The notes: a model not told the origin generated them from the sequence alone. 64,000 bases of DNA from Candidatus Hodarchaeota archaeon (GCA_016840285.1 JAEOSR010000137.1:86513-150512), one strand, 5' to 3'; shown: positions 1 to 9,369, numbered from the stretch's first letter. Translations and numbers: made by a program.

Positions 1-45
1 CGCGATGGAGACTAGCTGCGGTAACGAGCTAGTTGATGACCTCAT
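1..45 (+). other. Structured hairpin at window edge, possible end of an ncRNA
   Basis: Positions 11-17 (ACTAGCT) pair with 27-33 (AGCTAGT). Inside, after one bulged G, CG (19-20) pairs with CG (25-26) around a GTAA tetraloop of the GNRA class. A TGATGA follows at about 34-39. Such a capped stem is typical of a stable RNA, but the gene would extend off the left edge and I cannot name it. Confidence 0.25.
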
Positions 46-96
46 GTGAATAAAATTGAATATATTTCTATCAATTTTAATAACCTCCAAGTTTCA

Positions 97-549
97 TTAA
101 TAAGTCGTCCAAGTTTCATTAATTAGCTCATATTCCACAAGTTCGTCAATTTTGAATAAGATCCCTAGCTCATATTGCGCCCGATCGACCGCATCAGAAG
201 CATGAACAATATTCTTAGTTAAATCAAGACCAAAATCACCGCGGATTGTGCCTGGATCAGCTTCAGGAGAGTTTGTTATTCCGGCTAGTTTACGTACGAC
301 TTTGACCGCATCATCACTTTGAATTGCAATTGCAATAACAGGTCCAGAGATAATAAATGATTTCAATATAGGATAAAAACTTTTACCAATATGAATGTCG
401 TAGAGTTGGTCTATTTTAGATTCTGTTAATTGTATTATTTTTAAGCCGATTATCTTGAGGCCTTTCTCCTCGATCCGTGAGATAATTCGGCCAATTAACG
501 ATCTTTGTACAGCATCAGGTTTAATCATTAAAAGTGTCTTTTCAGCCAT
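97..549 (-). CDS. ndk: Nucleoside diphosphate kinase
   Basis: Transfers the gamma-phosphate of ATP to NDPs through a phosphohistidine, balancing NTP pools. The N-terminal EKTLLMIKPDAVQR, the central RGDFG and the active-site segment NIVHASD (catalytic His) identify it; the length of about 150 residues is normal. I chose the ATG at 549 because GGTGA lies five bases upstream of it; the in-frame GTG at 558 overlaps that Shine-Dalgarno sequence. A TATA-like element lies about 50 bp upstream. No neighbour is visible downstream before the window edge. Confidence 0.95.
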   Translation of the reverse strand: MAEKTLLMIKPDAVQRSLIGRIISRIEEKGLKIIGLKIIQLTESKIDQLYDIHIGKSFYPILKSFIISGPVIAIAIQSDDAVKVVRKLAGITNSPEADPGTIRGDFGLDLTKNIVHASDAVDRAQYELGILFKIDELVEYELINETWTTY

Positions 550-967
550 TATATTCACCGAAATATTTGACTTGAAATACCGATGTTTCTTCTAGTCTAT
601 AAATAGAAAGTAATTTGTCTCCCATAAGAACATTCCTAAGAAATTCCTTTTTGAAACTACTTTTACCGTGTTAGTGATGTCTGATTTACAATTACAATAT
701 AGACATGTCGAAATGACTTCCAAAAAACACAGTCTGAGATTTTTGAATCCAAAAGAAGGAAAAAATTATTTAAAATTGTTAAAAATGAGTTAAACATCAA
801 GTTGTTTTAGCTGAACGTCTTGTTTTGGCCTCATAACAAACAACTACAAAACGGAAAATAAACTATATATCTAATAGGAATCTTTTAATTCATTAATATC
901 AAATTGTATTGTATCTACTGTTGGATTTAAGGTTCTGAATGGATTTTTAGAAAGGAAAAGTGGAATC
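550..967. other. Divergent intergenic region ndk / pyrophosphatase
   Basis: No gene seen. It must hold the promoters of ndk (minus; TATA-like CTATTTATAG at 597-606) and of the pyrophosphatase (plus; an AACTATATAT element at about 860-870). The pyrophosphatase ATG is preceded by an AAAGGA-type ribosome binding site. Confidence 0.5.
597..606 (-). promoter_or_regulatory. Putative TATA box of ndk
   Basis: Read on the minus strand the sequence is CTATTTATAG, about 48-57 bp upstream of the ndk ATG. That would place transcription start about 20-25 nt before the start codon, leaving room for the GGTGA ribosome binding site. Confidence 0.4.
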
Positions 968-3451
968 ATGTTCACTACATTTATGCAATTAGATTTTTTT
1001 GCACAATTAATCCTCATTGGTGTCATCATCGTTGCTATTGTGAGCTTCATCTATTCTTGGTGGTTAAGACAAGATGTTATGAAGCAAGATACTGGAACTG
1101 ATGAAATGAAAGAGGTTTGGAGTGCCATCAAGGAAGGTGCCGACGCTTATCTTTGGAAACAATTAAAAACGATTTTACCAATCGTATTAATTCTCACTGT
1201 AGCTCTCTTTCTTAGTGTATATTTAGTTCATCCCTCAAAAGCAGCTGAGAATGAATTTACCGCTGTAGGACTCGATCCAGTGTTGATGATAGCTATCGGA
1301 AGAACAGTGGCTTTCATATTAGGAGCGAGTTTCTCTCTGATGGTTGGCCAATTTGGTATGAGAATTGCCGTTCATGCTAATCTTCGTGTAGCTGCAGCTG
1401 CAGCAGGAGCGACAGATGAAGATGGAAAACTCTTAGATGTAGATAAACGTTATAACAAAGCACTCGCGATAGCTTACCATGCTGGAACCGTCACAGGAAT
1501 GTTGACTGATGGTTTTGGACTATTGGGAGGTACTGTTATCTTTATTGCTTTCGGAACAGCTGCTCCTGATGCACTTCTGGGCTTTGGTTTTGGTGGAACG
1601 ATCCTTGCTCTTTTTATGAGAGTAGGTGGTGGTATTTATACTAAAGCTGCTGATGTAGGCGCAGATCTTGTTGGTAAAGTAGAGAAAGATATTCCTGAAG
1701 ATGATCCCCGAAACGCAGCGGTGATAGCGGATTTAGTGGGGGATAATGTAGGCGACTGTGCCGGTATGGCAGCAGATATTTTCGAATCATATGAAGTTAC
1801 GATTGTCTCTTCTCTAATTTTAGGGCTTTTCCTCTTTGAATTATCTGGAGGAATTGTAGACGGTAAAATTGTTGGTGATCTTGTCTGGATTATGTTTCCA
1901 CTTATTGTGAGAGGAATAGGGGTAATTAGCTCAATTGTTGGCACTTTTGCAGTTGCTCTATGGAAAACACCCGACGCGGAAAAAGCTATGTTTAATTCAT
2001 ATGAATTATCAAGCGGAATTACTATTTTTACTTCATTTCTATTTGCCATTTTCTATGTTGGTGATTGGAGACTTGCTCTTCTAATTGCTACAGGAGTTAT
2101 GCTCGCAGTATCATTTAATCCTATAACTGCCAGGTTCACATCTAAAGAACGAGGGCCTGTCAAAGAAGTGGTAGAGTCAATGCACGGTGGACCAGCGACA
2201 ACTATCCTCTCAGGATTAGCTCTTGGGTACGAATCTAGTGTATGGGCTGTAGTAGCAATCTGTATTTCTTTTGTAATATCTGTAGGAACTTTCCTTATAT
2301 TACCAGGAAATGAGGTTTTTGGAGGATTCCTTGGAATTGGCACATTACTTGTAATACCAGAAAAAATCCTTCAATACATGCTTTATGGAATTGCACTTAT
2401 TGGTATTGGCATGCTTTCTCATACTGGGAACAACGTAGCCATGGATTCATTTGGGCCAATCAGTGACAATGCACAAGGCATCGCTGAATTAACTTCTATG
2501 GATAAAGAATCAACAAGTGTACTAGAAGAATTGGATGCTGTAGGGAATACTACAAAGGCAATTACTAAAGGAATTGCTATTGCTTCAGCTGTTATTGCTG
2601 CAGTTAGCTTGTTTGCATCTTTTGTTACCGATGTACAAGTTGTTGTGGATAACTTGGTAGAAGCTGGGTATCAGGATTTGGTTAATCCACTTCAATATGG
2701 CCTGCGTGTCAATATTCCTGCAGTCTTTGTAGGCCTTCTACTTGGTGCCGCTTTACCTTGGATTTTTGCTGCTTTTAATATCCGAGCTGTTAGTCGGGCA
2801 GCTAGCGATATTATTGAAGAAGTTCGACGTCAGTTCAAAATTCCAGGTATTATGGAAGGAACAAAGAAACCTGATTACGAACGAGCAGTTTCTATTTCCA
2901 CATCAGCAGCACAGAAGGAATTAGTAAGTTTAGCAGTCATTGCTTTTTCTGTTCCAATTATGGTAGCAATATTCTTCGGAGTATTGATAACTATGGGAGC
3001 TGATATAGTTGAACTTCCTGAGGCTGCAAGGGCAGCTATTGGATCAGGGGTTGAAGTTTTGGGGGGATTTCAAGCTGGAATCATTGCATCAGGACAATTG
3101 TTAGCAGTCTTCATGGCTAATGCTGGCGGAGCATGGGACAATGCCAAGAAAGCTGTAGAAGATGAACCCCGAGACCCTGAAAAGAATACAGGTAAAGGTT
3201 CCGAACGTCATAAAGCTGGTGTGGTCGGTGATACAGTTGGAGACCCATTGAAAGATACTGCTGGTCCAGCAATCAATCCTATGATCAAAGTTGTTAATTT
3301 AATCAGCCTTATCTTAGCTCCTCTATTAGTAGAAGCAACAGTAAAACCTGACCTTAACTTCATTTTGATGATCGTTGCTGCAGTACTCTTCGGAATGTTT
3401 ATATGGGCTTATCGAAAGAGTAACCGAAAAGCAACGCCTATGGTGAATTAG
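968..3451 (+). CDS. hppA: Membrane-bound proton-translocating pyrophosphatase (K+-independent type)
   Basis: Couples PPi hydrolysis to ion pumping across the membrane. At 827 residues and about 16 hydrophobic segments it is a long family member. The substrate-binding block is clear (DVGADLVGKVEKDIPEDDPRN followed by DNVGDCAGMAADIFESYE), and a second acidic block GDTVGDPLKDTAGPAINP lies near the C-terminus. The loop GNTTKAITKG carries Lys at about residue 530, the signature of K+-independent H+-pumping enzymes; K+-dependent ones have Ala there. H+ rather than Na+ transport is inferred from this subfamily. It is monocistronic and followed by a hairpin/T-tract terminator. Confidence 0.95.
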   Translation: MFTTFMQLDFFAQLILIGVIIVAIVSFIYSWWLRQDVMKQDTGTDEMKEVWSAIKEGADAYLWKQLKTILPIVLILTVALFLSVYLVHPSKAAENEFTAVGLDPVLMIAIGRTVAFILGASFSLMVGQFGMRIAVHANLRVAAAAAGATDEDGKLLDVDKRYNKALAIAYHAGTVTGMLTDGFGLLGGTVIFIAFGTAAPDALLGFGFGGTILALFMRVGGGIYTKAADVGADLVGKVEKDIPEDDPRNAAVIADLVGDNVGDCAGMAADIFESYEVTIVSSLILGLFLFELSGGIVDGKIVGDLVWIMFPLIVRGIGVISSIVGTFAVALWKTPDAEKAMFNSYELSSGITIFTSFLFAIFYVGDWRLALLIATGVMLAVSFNPITARFTSKERGPVKEVVESMHGGPATTILSGLALGYESSVWAVVAICISFVISVGTFLILPGNEVFGGFLGIGTLLVIPEKILQYMLYGIALIGIGMLSHTGNNVAMDSFGPISDNAQGIAELTSMDKESTSVLEELDAVGNTTKAITKGIAIASAVIAAVSLFASFVTDVQVVVDNLVEAGYQDLVNPLQYGLRVNIPAVFVGLLLGAALPWIFAAFNIRAVSRAASDIIEEVRRQFKIPGIMEGTKKPDYERAVSISTSAAQKELVSLAVIAFSVPIMVAIFFGVLITMGADIVELPEAARAAIGSGVEVLGGFQAGIIASGQLLAVFMANAGGAWDNAKKAVEDEPRDPEKNTGKGSERHKAGVVGDTVGDPLKDTAGPAINPMIKVVNLISLILAPLLVEATVKPDLNFILMIVAAVLFGMFIWAYRKSNRKATPMVN

Positions 3452-3472
3452 GCTCGAAAAAACTTGAAAAGC

Positions 3473-3499
3473 GGGGATTTATCCCCAATTTCTTTTTTT
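3473..3499 (+). terminator. Hairpin plus T-tract terminator after pyrophosphatase
   Basis: GGGGA TTTA TCCCC forms a 5-bp stem with a 4-nt loop at 3473-3486, followed within a few bases by TTTCTTTTTTT. It lies 22 nt after the hppA stop codon. Confidence 0.5.
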
Positions 3500-3770
3500 C
3501 ACTAGATTGTAGTTATTAATTTCGCTCTATAGGTAATGATTTTGAACACATTATGTTTTTTTTCTTCCGATCGATGGTACATCCTTTTGTCTTCATAGCG
3601 AGGCCTTTTTCAGTTAGTTAATTCTCTCAATGAAGCATTAGTGATTTCTTAACTACTCTATTCGAGTTTTTCCTGCTGTGGAAAGACTCAATAGTCTAAC
3701 GAATAAACCCGAGTATGATCTATTTTTTAGTAGTTGCAGTACTAGGGAAACGTACTGAGGCTCCAGAACT
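3500..3770. other. Intergenic, leader of the rpo7 operon
   Basis: No gene seen. It contains the promoter and leader of the rpo7-bud32 operon; a TGAGG ribosome binding site precedes the rpo7 ATG by about 10 nt. Confidence 0.4.
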
Positions 3771-4322
3771 ATGTACTACTTAACTCGAATCCGCGAAACA
3801 ATCCGTGTCCCTCCAAAGCGCTTTGGGGAATCGATAGCAAATGTCATACTTGACATTTCTCGAGCGAAAAACGAGACTACTATTGGCGCAGATGTCGGAA
3901 TGATTGTCGCAGTATTATCTATCATCGAAGTTTCACCAGGTCGGATCGTACCAGGTGACGGAGCAACATTTCATGACGTCGAATATGAAGCTATCACCTT
4001 TAGGCCTTTAGATGACGAAGTTTCCGAAGGAGAAGTAGTTGAAACTACAAAATTTGGTTTTTTCATGAGAATAGGCTGCACTGACGCATTAGCTCACATC
4101 AGTCAGATTGCAGATGAATATTTCCAAATGTCTTCTCGTTCTTCAGGTGTTTTAGTTGGACGAGAATCAGGTCGTACAATTAGACCTGGGGATCTTGTTC
4201 GCGGGAAGATTATCACTGCCACTGTTGATCACGTAAGTATGAAAATTGCAGTTACAATGAAAGGGGAAGGTCTTGGGCTAAAGAGCTGGCTCGAAGATTC
4301 CACTGCGAAGGAGAAGACTTAG
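3771..4322 (+). CDS. rpo7: DNA-directed RNA polymerase subunit Rpo7 (RpoE')
   Basis: Stalk subunit of archaeal RNA polymerase, homologue of eukaryotic Rpb7. It partners Rpo4 and contacts nascent RNA and TFE. The N-terminal RNP-like domain begins MYYLTRIRETIRVPP. An S1/OB domain follows from about residue 80 (FGFFMRIGCTDALAHISQI, then RPGDLVRGKI). The length of 183 residues is normal. It is the first gene of the classical archaeal operon rpo7-spt4-DUF359-eS24-eS31-kae1; the stop codon abuts the spt4 start, implying translational coupling. Confidence 0.97.
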   Translation: MYYLTRIRETIRVPPKRFGESIANVILDISRAKNETTIGADVGMIVAVLSIIEVSPGRIVPGDGATFHDVEYEAITFRPLDDEVSEGEVVETTKFGFFMRIGCTDALAHISQIADEYFQMSSRSSGVLVGRESGRTIRPGDLVRGKIITATVDHVSMKIAVTMKGEGLGLKSWLEDSTAKEKT

Positions 4323-4517
4323 ATGGTAAAACTGAAAGCATGTAAGAAATGTAATAGTATCGTGCATGGAGAAGAAGTCTGTCCCATTTGTAAGACTCAT
4401 AATCATCTTTCTAGATCCTTTGTTGGTATGGTTATAATCAGAAATGCGAATGAAAGCAAAATAGCTCACAAACTAAATGTGACTCGACCAGGGAAATATG
4501 CTATCAAGGTGCGCTAG
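4323..4517 (+). CDS. spt4: Transcription elongation factor Spt4 (RpoE'')
   Basis: Zinc-ribbon partner of Spt5 that clamps RNA polymerase for processive elongation. At 64 residues it has CKKC (Cys8/11) and CPIC (Cys20/23) as the four zinc ligands, and the usual tail with GKYAIKVR. The start codon immediately follows the rpo7 stop. An AGGGG at its own 3' end probably serves as ribosome binding site for the next gene. Confidence 0.95.
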   Translation: MVKLKACKKCNSIVHGEEVCPICKTHNHLSRSFVGMVIIRNANESKIAHKLNVTRPGKYAIKVR

Positions 4518-4527
4518 GGGCTTTTTT

Positions 4528-5118
4528 TTGGGGTACAAACTACCAAAAGAACTTAGAGCATCATTGCGTGATCCAATTGGAGAACTTTTCACAGGATCAG
4601 CCCAAAATGCTGCAAGAAATGCTAAAAAATATATTAATGCAAATAATCCTGTCATCACAGTATCTATAGGCGATTACTGCACTAAAACTTTGTTTGAAGT
4701 CCATTTCCTCCCTGATATTGTAATTTATGATGGGAAAACCCTCAGAAAAAAGAAAATTAATCTCAATCTGGATTTATATCAAAATAAGAAAGTTTTCAAT
4801 CCTCCTGAATGGATCTCATATAAAGCATGGAGGATTCTTGATAGCACGATTAAACAAATACAATCATATACTTCAAGTAAATGCCGTGTTGCTGTCAGGA
4901 TTGATGGCGAAGAGGATCTGTTAGTAATTCCTGCCATTATCTTACTACCTCTTGGAAGTATGGTAGTATATGGACAACCTCCTATTACTACTGATGAAGG
5001 AATAGTTTGTGCCTTGATCACTCCTTCCCTAAAGAATTTAGCAGAAGAATTACTAAATAAATTTGAAACTCATGAGGAATTAATTAATGGAGACGACAAT
5101 TATTCAGGAAAAGTATAA
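4528..5118 (+). CDS. GTP-dependent dephospho-CoA kinase (DUF359 family)
   Basis: Catalyses the last step of archaeal CoA synthesis, phosphorylating dephospho-CoA with GTP. Family blocks are all visible: LPKELRASLRDPIG at the N-terminus, SIGDYCTKTLFE, DIVIYDGKTLRKK, and GEEDLLVIPAIILLPLGS followed by YGQP. I start it at TTG 4528 because AGGGG lies seven bases upstream and the family usually begins just before the LP-ELR block. An in-frame ATG at 4498 would overlap spt4 by 20 bp and add ten residues of low likeness. It overlaps eS24 by 32 bp. Confidence 0.88.
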   Translation: MGYKLPKELRASLRDPIGELFTGSAQNAARNAKKYINANNPVITVSIGDYCTKTLFEVHFLPDIVIYDGKTLRKKKINLNLDLYQNKKVFNPPEWISYKAWRILDSTIKQIQSYTSSKCRVAVRIDGEEDLLVIPAIILLPLGSMVVYGQPPITTDEGIVCALITPSLKNLAEELLNKFETHEELINGDDNYSGKV

Positions 5119-5392
5119 TCCGTTAATCGGCCGAAAGGAAGTTGATGTTCTCCTTACGCATTTGGGTGAGATAACTCCAACACGAGAAGCCGTTAGAGCC
5201 AAAATTGCTGCCCTTTTAAACATGGATCTTGATCATGTTGTCATTCAGAGCATCCAGGGACATTTTGGTGAACCAAGATCACGTGTAATTGTTCATTGTT
5301 ATAATAATGCCGATGATGTTTTTGTTTTTGAACCAAAATTTCGCTTGAAAAGAAATAAGATCATAAAGGAAGAGACTACAAATAAGAGTTGA
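5087..5392 (+). CDS. rps24e: Small ribosomal subunit protein eS24
   Basis: A 101-residue protein of the 30S subunit found in archaea and eukaryotes. Diagnostic segments are [25 protein letters not shown] and [15 protein letters not shown]. It starts inside the end of the dephospho-CoA kinase gene and is followed five bases later by eS31, the standard archaeal order. Confidence 0.95.
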   Translation: METTIIQEKYNPLIGRKEVDVLLTHLGEITPTREAVRAKIAALLNMDLDHVVIQSIQGHFGEPRSRVIVHCYNNADDVFVFEPKFRLKRNKIIKEETTNKS

Positions 5393-5397
5393 GAACT

Positions 5398-5559
5398 ATG
5401 AGTCCCAGAAGAAAGCCTGTTCATTCTCATTATGAAGTGGACTATAAAAAAGGAAAATTAAAACGAAAGAATACTTTTTGTCCTAGATGTAAAGGTTCCT
5501 TTATGGCAAAACACAAGGATAGGATCTCTTGTGGGTTATGTGGTTATACAGAGTTCTGA
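5398..5559 (+). CDS. rps27ae: Small ribosomal subunit protein eS31 (S27ae)
   Basis: A 53-residue zinc-ribbon ribosomal protein. I translated it directly from the ATG at 5398: it begins [19 protein letters not shown] and has CPRC (Cys28/31) and CGLC (Cys45/48) as the zinc-binding pairs, ending GYTEF. In eukaryotes this protein is fused to ubiquitin; here it stands alone, as in other archaea. It sits between eS24 and kae1 as expected. Confidence 0.95.
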   Translation: MSPRRKPVHSHYEVDYKKGKLKRKNTFCPRCKGSFMAKHKDRISCGLCGYTEF

Positions 5560-5587
5560 TTCTAAATGAAACCTTTTTGATATTAAC

Positions 5588-6580
5588 ATGGTAATTCAAG
5601 AACCTATAATTCTGGGATTTGAAGGAACAGCTCATACTGCAGGGGTAGCTGTTACTCAAGGTAACAAGATCATAAATAGTAAGACTGCCACTTATTTTCC
5701 TAAACAAGGAGGGATTCATCCAAGAGAAGCTTCGGAATTTCTTGGAAATAACTTTCCAGAATTGTTAGAACAGATGATAAATGAACTTCCTTTTCAGATG
5801 AAAAAAATAGATGCTATTGCTTTTTCTCAAGGCCCAGGTCTGGGGCCGTGTCTTAGAATAACAGCTACTATTGCCAGGGCTGTTTCTCTATTACTGAAAA
5901 AACCGTTGATTGGCGTAAATCACTGTGTAGCTCATGTAGAACTGGGGAGAATGATTACACCAGCTCAGGATCCAATGGTTCTATATGTGAGTGGAGGAAA
6001 TACTCAACTTATTACTTTCTTAAATGGAAGATATCGTATCCTTGGAGAAACACTGGATATTGCTATTGGAAATGCATTAGATACGCTTGGGAGGAGATTA
6101 GGCCTCCCGCATCCTGGAGGACCGCACATTGAACAAGAAGCAAAGAACGGGCAGAATATACTTCCTCTTCCTTATGCAATAAAAGGAATGTCGTTCTCAT
6201 TTTCAGGTGTGTTAACTGCTGCTCAAAAACTTATTTCGAAACATGAGATTACAGATATTTGTTATTCTTTTCAAGAATATACTTTTGCTGCATTAGCCGA
6301 GGCAACAGAACGAGCTTTATCGTGTACCAAAAAGCCATCTGTTTTATTGACTGGTGGAGTAGCAGCAAACACAAGACTTCAGAAAATGATCCAAGATGTG
6401 GCCTCTGAACAAGATACTAAATTCTTTGCAGTCCCAAAAAAGCTTGCAGGAGATAATGGAACAATGATTGCCTTAGCAGGTGCAAATATGTACAGAGAAA
6501 ACAACTTTATTTCTGTTAACCAGAGCCATGTAAAGCCACGTTGGCGAACTGATCAAGTGGAAGTGAATTGGATTCATTGA
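5588..6580 (+). CDS. kae1: KEOPS catalytic subunit Kae1 (tRNA t6A37 synthesis)
   Basis: Transfers threonylcarbamoyl to A37 of ANN-decoding tRNAs. The 330-residue ASKHA-fold protein shows LGFEGTAHTAGVAV at the N-terminus, the metal-binding HCVAH (His-x3-His) region, YVSGGNTQ, and the C-terminal phosphate loop LLTGGVAANTRLQ and GDNGTMIALAG. Its last 13 bases overlap bud32, so the two KEOPS subunits are translationally coupled but not fused as in some euryarchaea. The other KEOPS subunits (Pcc1, Cgi121) are not in this window. Confidence 0.97.
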   Translation: MVIQEPIILGFEGTAHTAGVAVTQGNKIINSKTATYFPKQGGIHPREASEFLGNNFPELLEQMINELPFQMKKIDAIAFSQGPGLGPCLRITATIARAVSLLLKKPLIGVNHCVAHVELGRMITPAQDPMVLYVSGGNTQLITFLNGRYRILGETLDIAIGNALDTLGRRLGLPHPGGPHIEQEAKNGQNILPLPYAIKGMSFSFSGVLTAAQKLISKHEITDICYSFQEYTFAALAEATERALSCTKKPSVLLTGGVAANTRLQKMIQDVASEQDTKFFAVPKKLAGDNGTMIALAGANMYRENNFISVNQSHVKPRWRTDQVEVNWIH

Positions 6581-7230
6581 AGATTGTACAAAAGGAAAAG
6601 TTAGCTAAGGGGGCTGAAGCGGTAATTTACCGCGGTTTATTCCTCCAAACTCCGATTATTCTGAAACATCGGCTTCCAAAGACTTATCGACTACCACAAA
6701 TAGATCAAACTATCCGTTTACAACGATTAAGAGCAGAGGCTCGCATTCTAACTGAAGCATGGAAAATTGGTGCTCGGGTACCTGCTCTAATTGGAATTGA
6801 TCCAAATAATTACACTTTACTAATAGAGGAGATACAAGGAGAAATTCTTTTTTCCTTAATGAATTCGATTCCTCTCACTTTGCTGAAATCAATATTTGAG
6901 GGAGTAGGACAACAAGTTGGTCATCTTCATGAAAATAATATTATTCATGGAGATTTAACAGTCTTCAATGTCATTATTAAAAAGAAAAGCTCACCATGGC
7001 TGATTGATTTTGGACTAGGACATATATCAAATGAAATAGAAAAAAAAGCTGATGATTTACTCACTTTCTATAGTACTTTGAAGGCAATCTCTTATGATTA
7101 TCAGGCGCTATTTGAGGAATTTCAGCTAGGATATTTCAGGGTATACAAGAAAGGCAGGAAAACTTTTGAACACATGAAAAAAATTCAAAGCAGAGCTAGA
7201 TATATTGCAAGAGAGGACAGACTAGAATAA
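6568..7230 (+). CDS. bud32: KEOPS-associated kinase/ATPase Bud32
   Basis: Small RIO-like kinase of the KEOPS complex that acts mainly as an ATPase supporting Kae1. Visible motifs are AKGAEAVIYRG (glycine-rich loop), IILKHR (ATP-binding Lys), the catalytic loop IIHGDLTVFN and the metal-binding DFGLG. The length of 220 residues is normal. The start is TTG at 6568, overlapping the kae1 end; a second TTG nine bases later is also possible. Confidence 0.95.
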   Translation: MDSLKIVQKEKLAKGAEAVIYRGLFLQTPIILKHRLPKTYRLPQIDQTIRLQRLRAEARILTEAWKIGARVPALIGIDPNNYTLLIEEIQGEILFSLMNSIPLTLLKSIFEGVGQQVGHLHENNIIHGDLTVFNVIIKKKSSPWLIDFGLGHISNEIEKKADDLLTFYSTLKAISYDYQALFEEFQLGYFRVYKKGRKTFEHMKKIQSRARYIAREDRLE

Positions 7231-7248
7231 CTAAGGCACAAGGAGTAG

Positions 7249-8010
7249 ATGTTCATGAAGTTTAAAATTTTCGTCGAACAGTCTGAAATTCTGAACCAAT
7301 GTCATGTTTTCATAGGGGGATGGCATGGACTGGGAGAAATTGGATACATTACAGTTTCCCACTTCATACAAGAACTGAATATGCAGCGGATTGCGACCAT
7401 AATGTCAAGTGGGGCACCACCCTTCATTTCAGTCCAAGAAAACCAACTTAGGCTGCCATTTGAAATTTATGGGAAACCTGATCTAGATTTTGCAGTTTTT
7501 ATTCCTCATCTTCAACCATATCGTCATGTACAGATTGAATTTTCCGAAAAACTCTCTGAATGGATCCTCAGCCAAGAAAAACTCGAAATGGCTTATTTTG
7601 TCGGGGGGGTTGATATACAATTAAAATCCTCAGACAGTTTTCTCCAGTATATCCCAAGTCGGGCCTTCTATTCCTATTCATGTTTACCTGATGGATTTAC
7701 AGAAGAAGTTAACACGAATTTGCTTGATTCTGGATTATTTGTGGCGGGACCTCTTGCTATCATGCTTGGATATCTCGATATGAATATGTTTCCTGCAGTT
7801 GGTCTTCTTGCATACGCAGAAAGAGATCGGCCTGACCCTTTAGGAGCAGTAGCTGCAGTTGAAAAACTTAACACCCTGCTGCAGGTAGAAGTCAAGACCA
7901 ATGAGCTAATAGATAATGCACGGGTGATCGAAGAAGAGATAAAACGACAATTGGCTTCAATGGAAGAGCCAAATAAAGACAAATTAACCTCTAGACGTAT
8001 GTATACCTAA
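7249..8010 (+). CDS. PAC2-family protein (proteasome assembly chaperone 2-like)
   Basis: Belongs to the archaeal PAC2/DUF75 family, homologous to eukaryotic proteasome assembly chaperone 2. The residues CHVFIGGWHGLGEIGYI at the N-terminus and GLFVAGPLAIMLGY with PDPLGAVAAVEKLNTLL at the C-terminus fit the family. A GGAG ribosome binding site precedes the ATG. It is the last gene of the rpo7 operon. A second, divergent PAC2-like gene lies at 51007-51804 beside cdc48. Function in archaea is inferred only from homology. Confidence 0.85.
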   Translation: MFMKFKIFVEQSEILNQCHVFIGGWHGLGEIGYITVSHFIQELNMQRIATIMSSGAPPFISVQENQLRLPFEIYGKPDLDFAVFIPHLQPYRHVQIEFSEKLSEWILSQEKLEMAYFVGGVDIQLKSSDSFLQYIPSRAFYSYSCLPDGFTEEVNTNLLDSGLFVAGPLAIMLGYLDMNMFPAVGLLAYAERDRPDPLGAVAAVEKLNTLLQVEVKTNELIDNARVIEEEIKRQLASMEEPNKDKLTSRRMYT

Positions 8011-8101
8011 GGTCTTAAAAAAATGTGATATTCAGATAAATCAAGGAGAAGAAATCGAGCTTCTCTTCTCTAAACTCTAAGTCTGTTGAATAATTTTCAT
8101 T

Positions 8102-8887
8102 TTATTTCCCAAATCGGCGTTGTCGAGATTGATACGTTCGAATGGCTCGCCATAGATCAATTTTTCGAAAACCAGGGAAAAATACATCTGCAAAATATAG
8201 CTCACTATATGCTGACTGCCAAGTTAAAAAACCAGAAAGACGTTCTTCACCTGAGGTTCGAATAATGAGATCTGGATCAGGAATCCCATTAGTATAGAGA
8301 TGACGTTCAACTACGACTTCATTTATATCATCTACAGTTATAATTCCTTTTTCGATTTTTTTTGCAATTGATTTGATAGCGTCGATCATCTCTGCACGAC
8401 CCCCATAGCCAACTGCAATGATTAGAGTTGGTCCCTGGGCCTCAGTCTTCGTGGTTTCTTCTGCGTCTTTTATAGCCTCCTGAACATGTTGAGGGAGAAG
8501 ATGAGTTCGGCCAATAACTCTAATTTTTACCTTTCGCTTTTTAATTTCAGGATGATCCACGATTTCACGGAAGCTCTTTTCAAAGAGTTTCATTAACTCT
8601 TTCACTTCCTGTTCATCCCGTTCAAAATTTTCGGTTGAAAAGGCATATAATGTGACATAATCGATCTGTAAATCGTAAAACCAGCGTAAAATATCTTTCA
8701 GTTTCTCACGGCCTAAATGGTGGCCTAATGTACTAGGGAGATTCTTTGAACGAGCATAACGTCGATTCCCATCCATAATCAACGCAACATGTTGGGGGTG
8801 GACTCCTTGTTCTATTCCATCCTTTATTTCTGCCCATAACCTCCTCTCATATAATCGGTATAAAATTGAATCAAGACTAAATTTCAA
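8102..8887 (-). CDS. uppS: Polyprenyl diphosphate synthase, cis-prenyltransferase (UppS family)
   Basis: Condenses isopentenyl diphosphate in cis onto an allylic primer to make the long polyprenyl chain for the dolichyl-type lipid carriers of protein glycosylation. The active site VALIMDGNRRYA, then LYAFSTENF and the C-terminal PDPDLIIRTSGEERLSGFL are all intact. The length of 261 residues is usual. It is convergent with the PAC2 gene and appears monocistronic. Confidence 0.95.
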   Translation of the reverse strand: MKFSLDSILYRLYERRLWAEIKDGIEQGVHPQHVALIMDGNRRYARSKNLPSTLGHHLGREKLKDILRWFYDLQIDYVTLYAFSTENFERDEQEVKELMKLFEKSFREIVDHPEIKKRKVKIRVIGRTHLLPQHVQEAIKDAEETTKTEAQGPTLIIAVGYGGRAEMIDAIKSIAKKIEKGIITVDDINEVVVERHLYTNGIPDPDLIIRTSGEERLSGFLTWQSAYSELYFADVFFPGFRKIDLWRAIRTYQSRQRRFGK

Positions 8888-9203
8888 CTACAAACCTCCA
8901 CCCAAATCTAATCCAATTTTCAATTGATCAATTCCCTAAAGAACTGTAGATGTCATCTAGAGTTCAATCCAAAACATATGTAACACTGATTAAAAAGCAC
9001 TTTGATTCAATACTCCGCAAATTAGGTAATTTTTATCATTCATTACAGGAATTATAGTATAATCCTATTATCGAAATCTAGGATGGAGCTGTTATAAAAT
9101 CTTAATTTCCAACCCCTCCTTATTGGATTGACTAAGAGTGAGATTTTTACCCAAAGAAAACTAAATTTTCAGTAAATGATATGAGATTCCTTTATAATTT
9201 AAT
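8888..9203. other. Intergenic between uppS and tRNA-Leu
   Basis: No gene recognised on either strand. It should contain the uppS promoter (minus strand) and the 3' trailer of tRNA-Leu(GAG). Confidence 0.4.
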
Positions 9204-9287
9204 GCGGGGGGTGAGATTTGAACTCACGAACGCCTATGCGACTAGGACCTCAACCTAGCTCCTTTGACCTGGCTGGGAAACCCCCGC
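9204..9287 (-). tRNA. tRNA-Leu (anticodon GAG)
   Basis: Read on the minus strand. The acceptor GCGGGGG pairs with CCCCCGC, the discriminator is A, and the D-loop contains AGCCAGGTCAA. The anticodon stem CTAGG/CCTAG encloses TTGAGGT, giving anticodon GAG. A long class II variable arm and the T-arm GTGAG-TTCAAAT-CTCAC follow. There is no intron and CCA is not encoded. Confidence 0.95.
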
Positions 9288-9369
9288 TTCGCTGATTTCA
9301 TTTGTTATATGGTTTTTTATTTTGTGTTTCGGTTTAACTTATGGAGAATACTTCGGACTTAAACATGAC

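Noticed and set aside
1636..2049. 137-codon frame on the minus strand
   Set aside because: Lies entirely inside the pyrophosphatase gene on the opposite strand; no domain or ribosome binding site.
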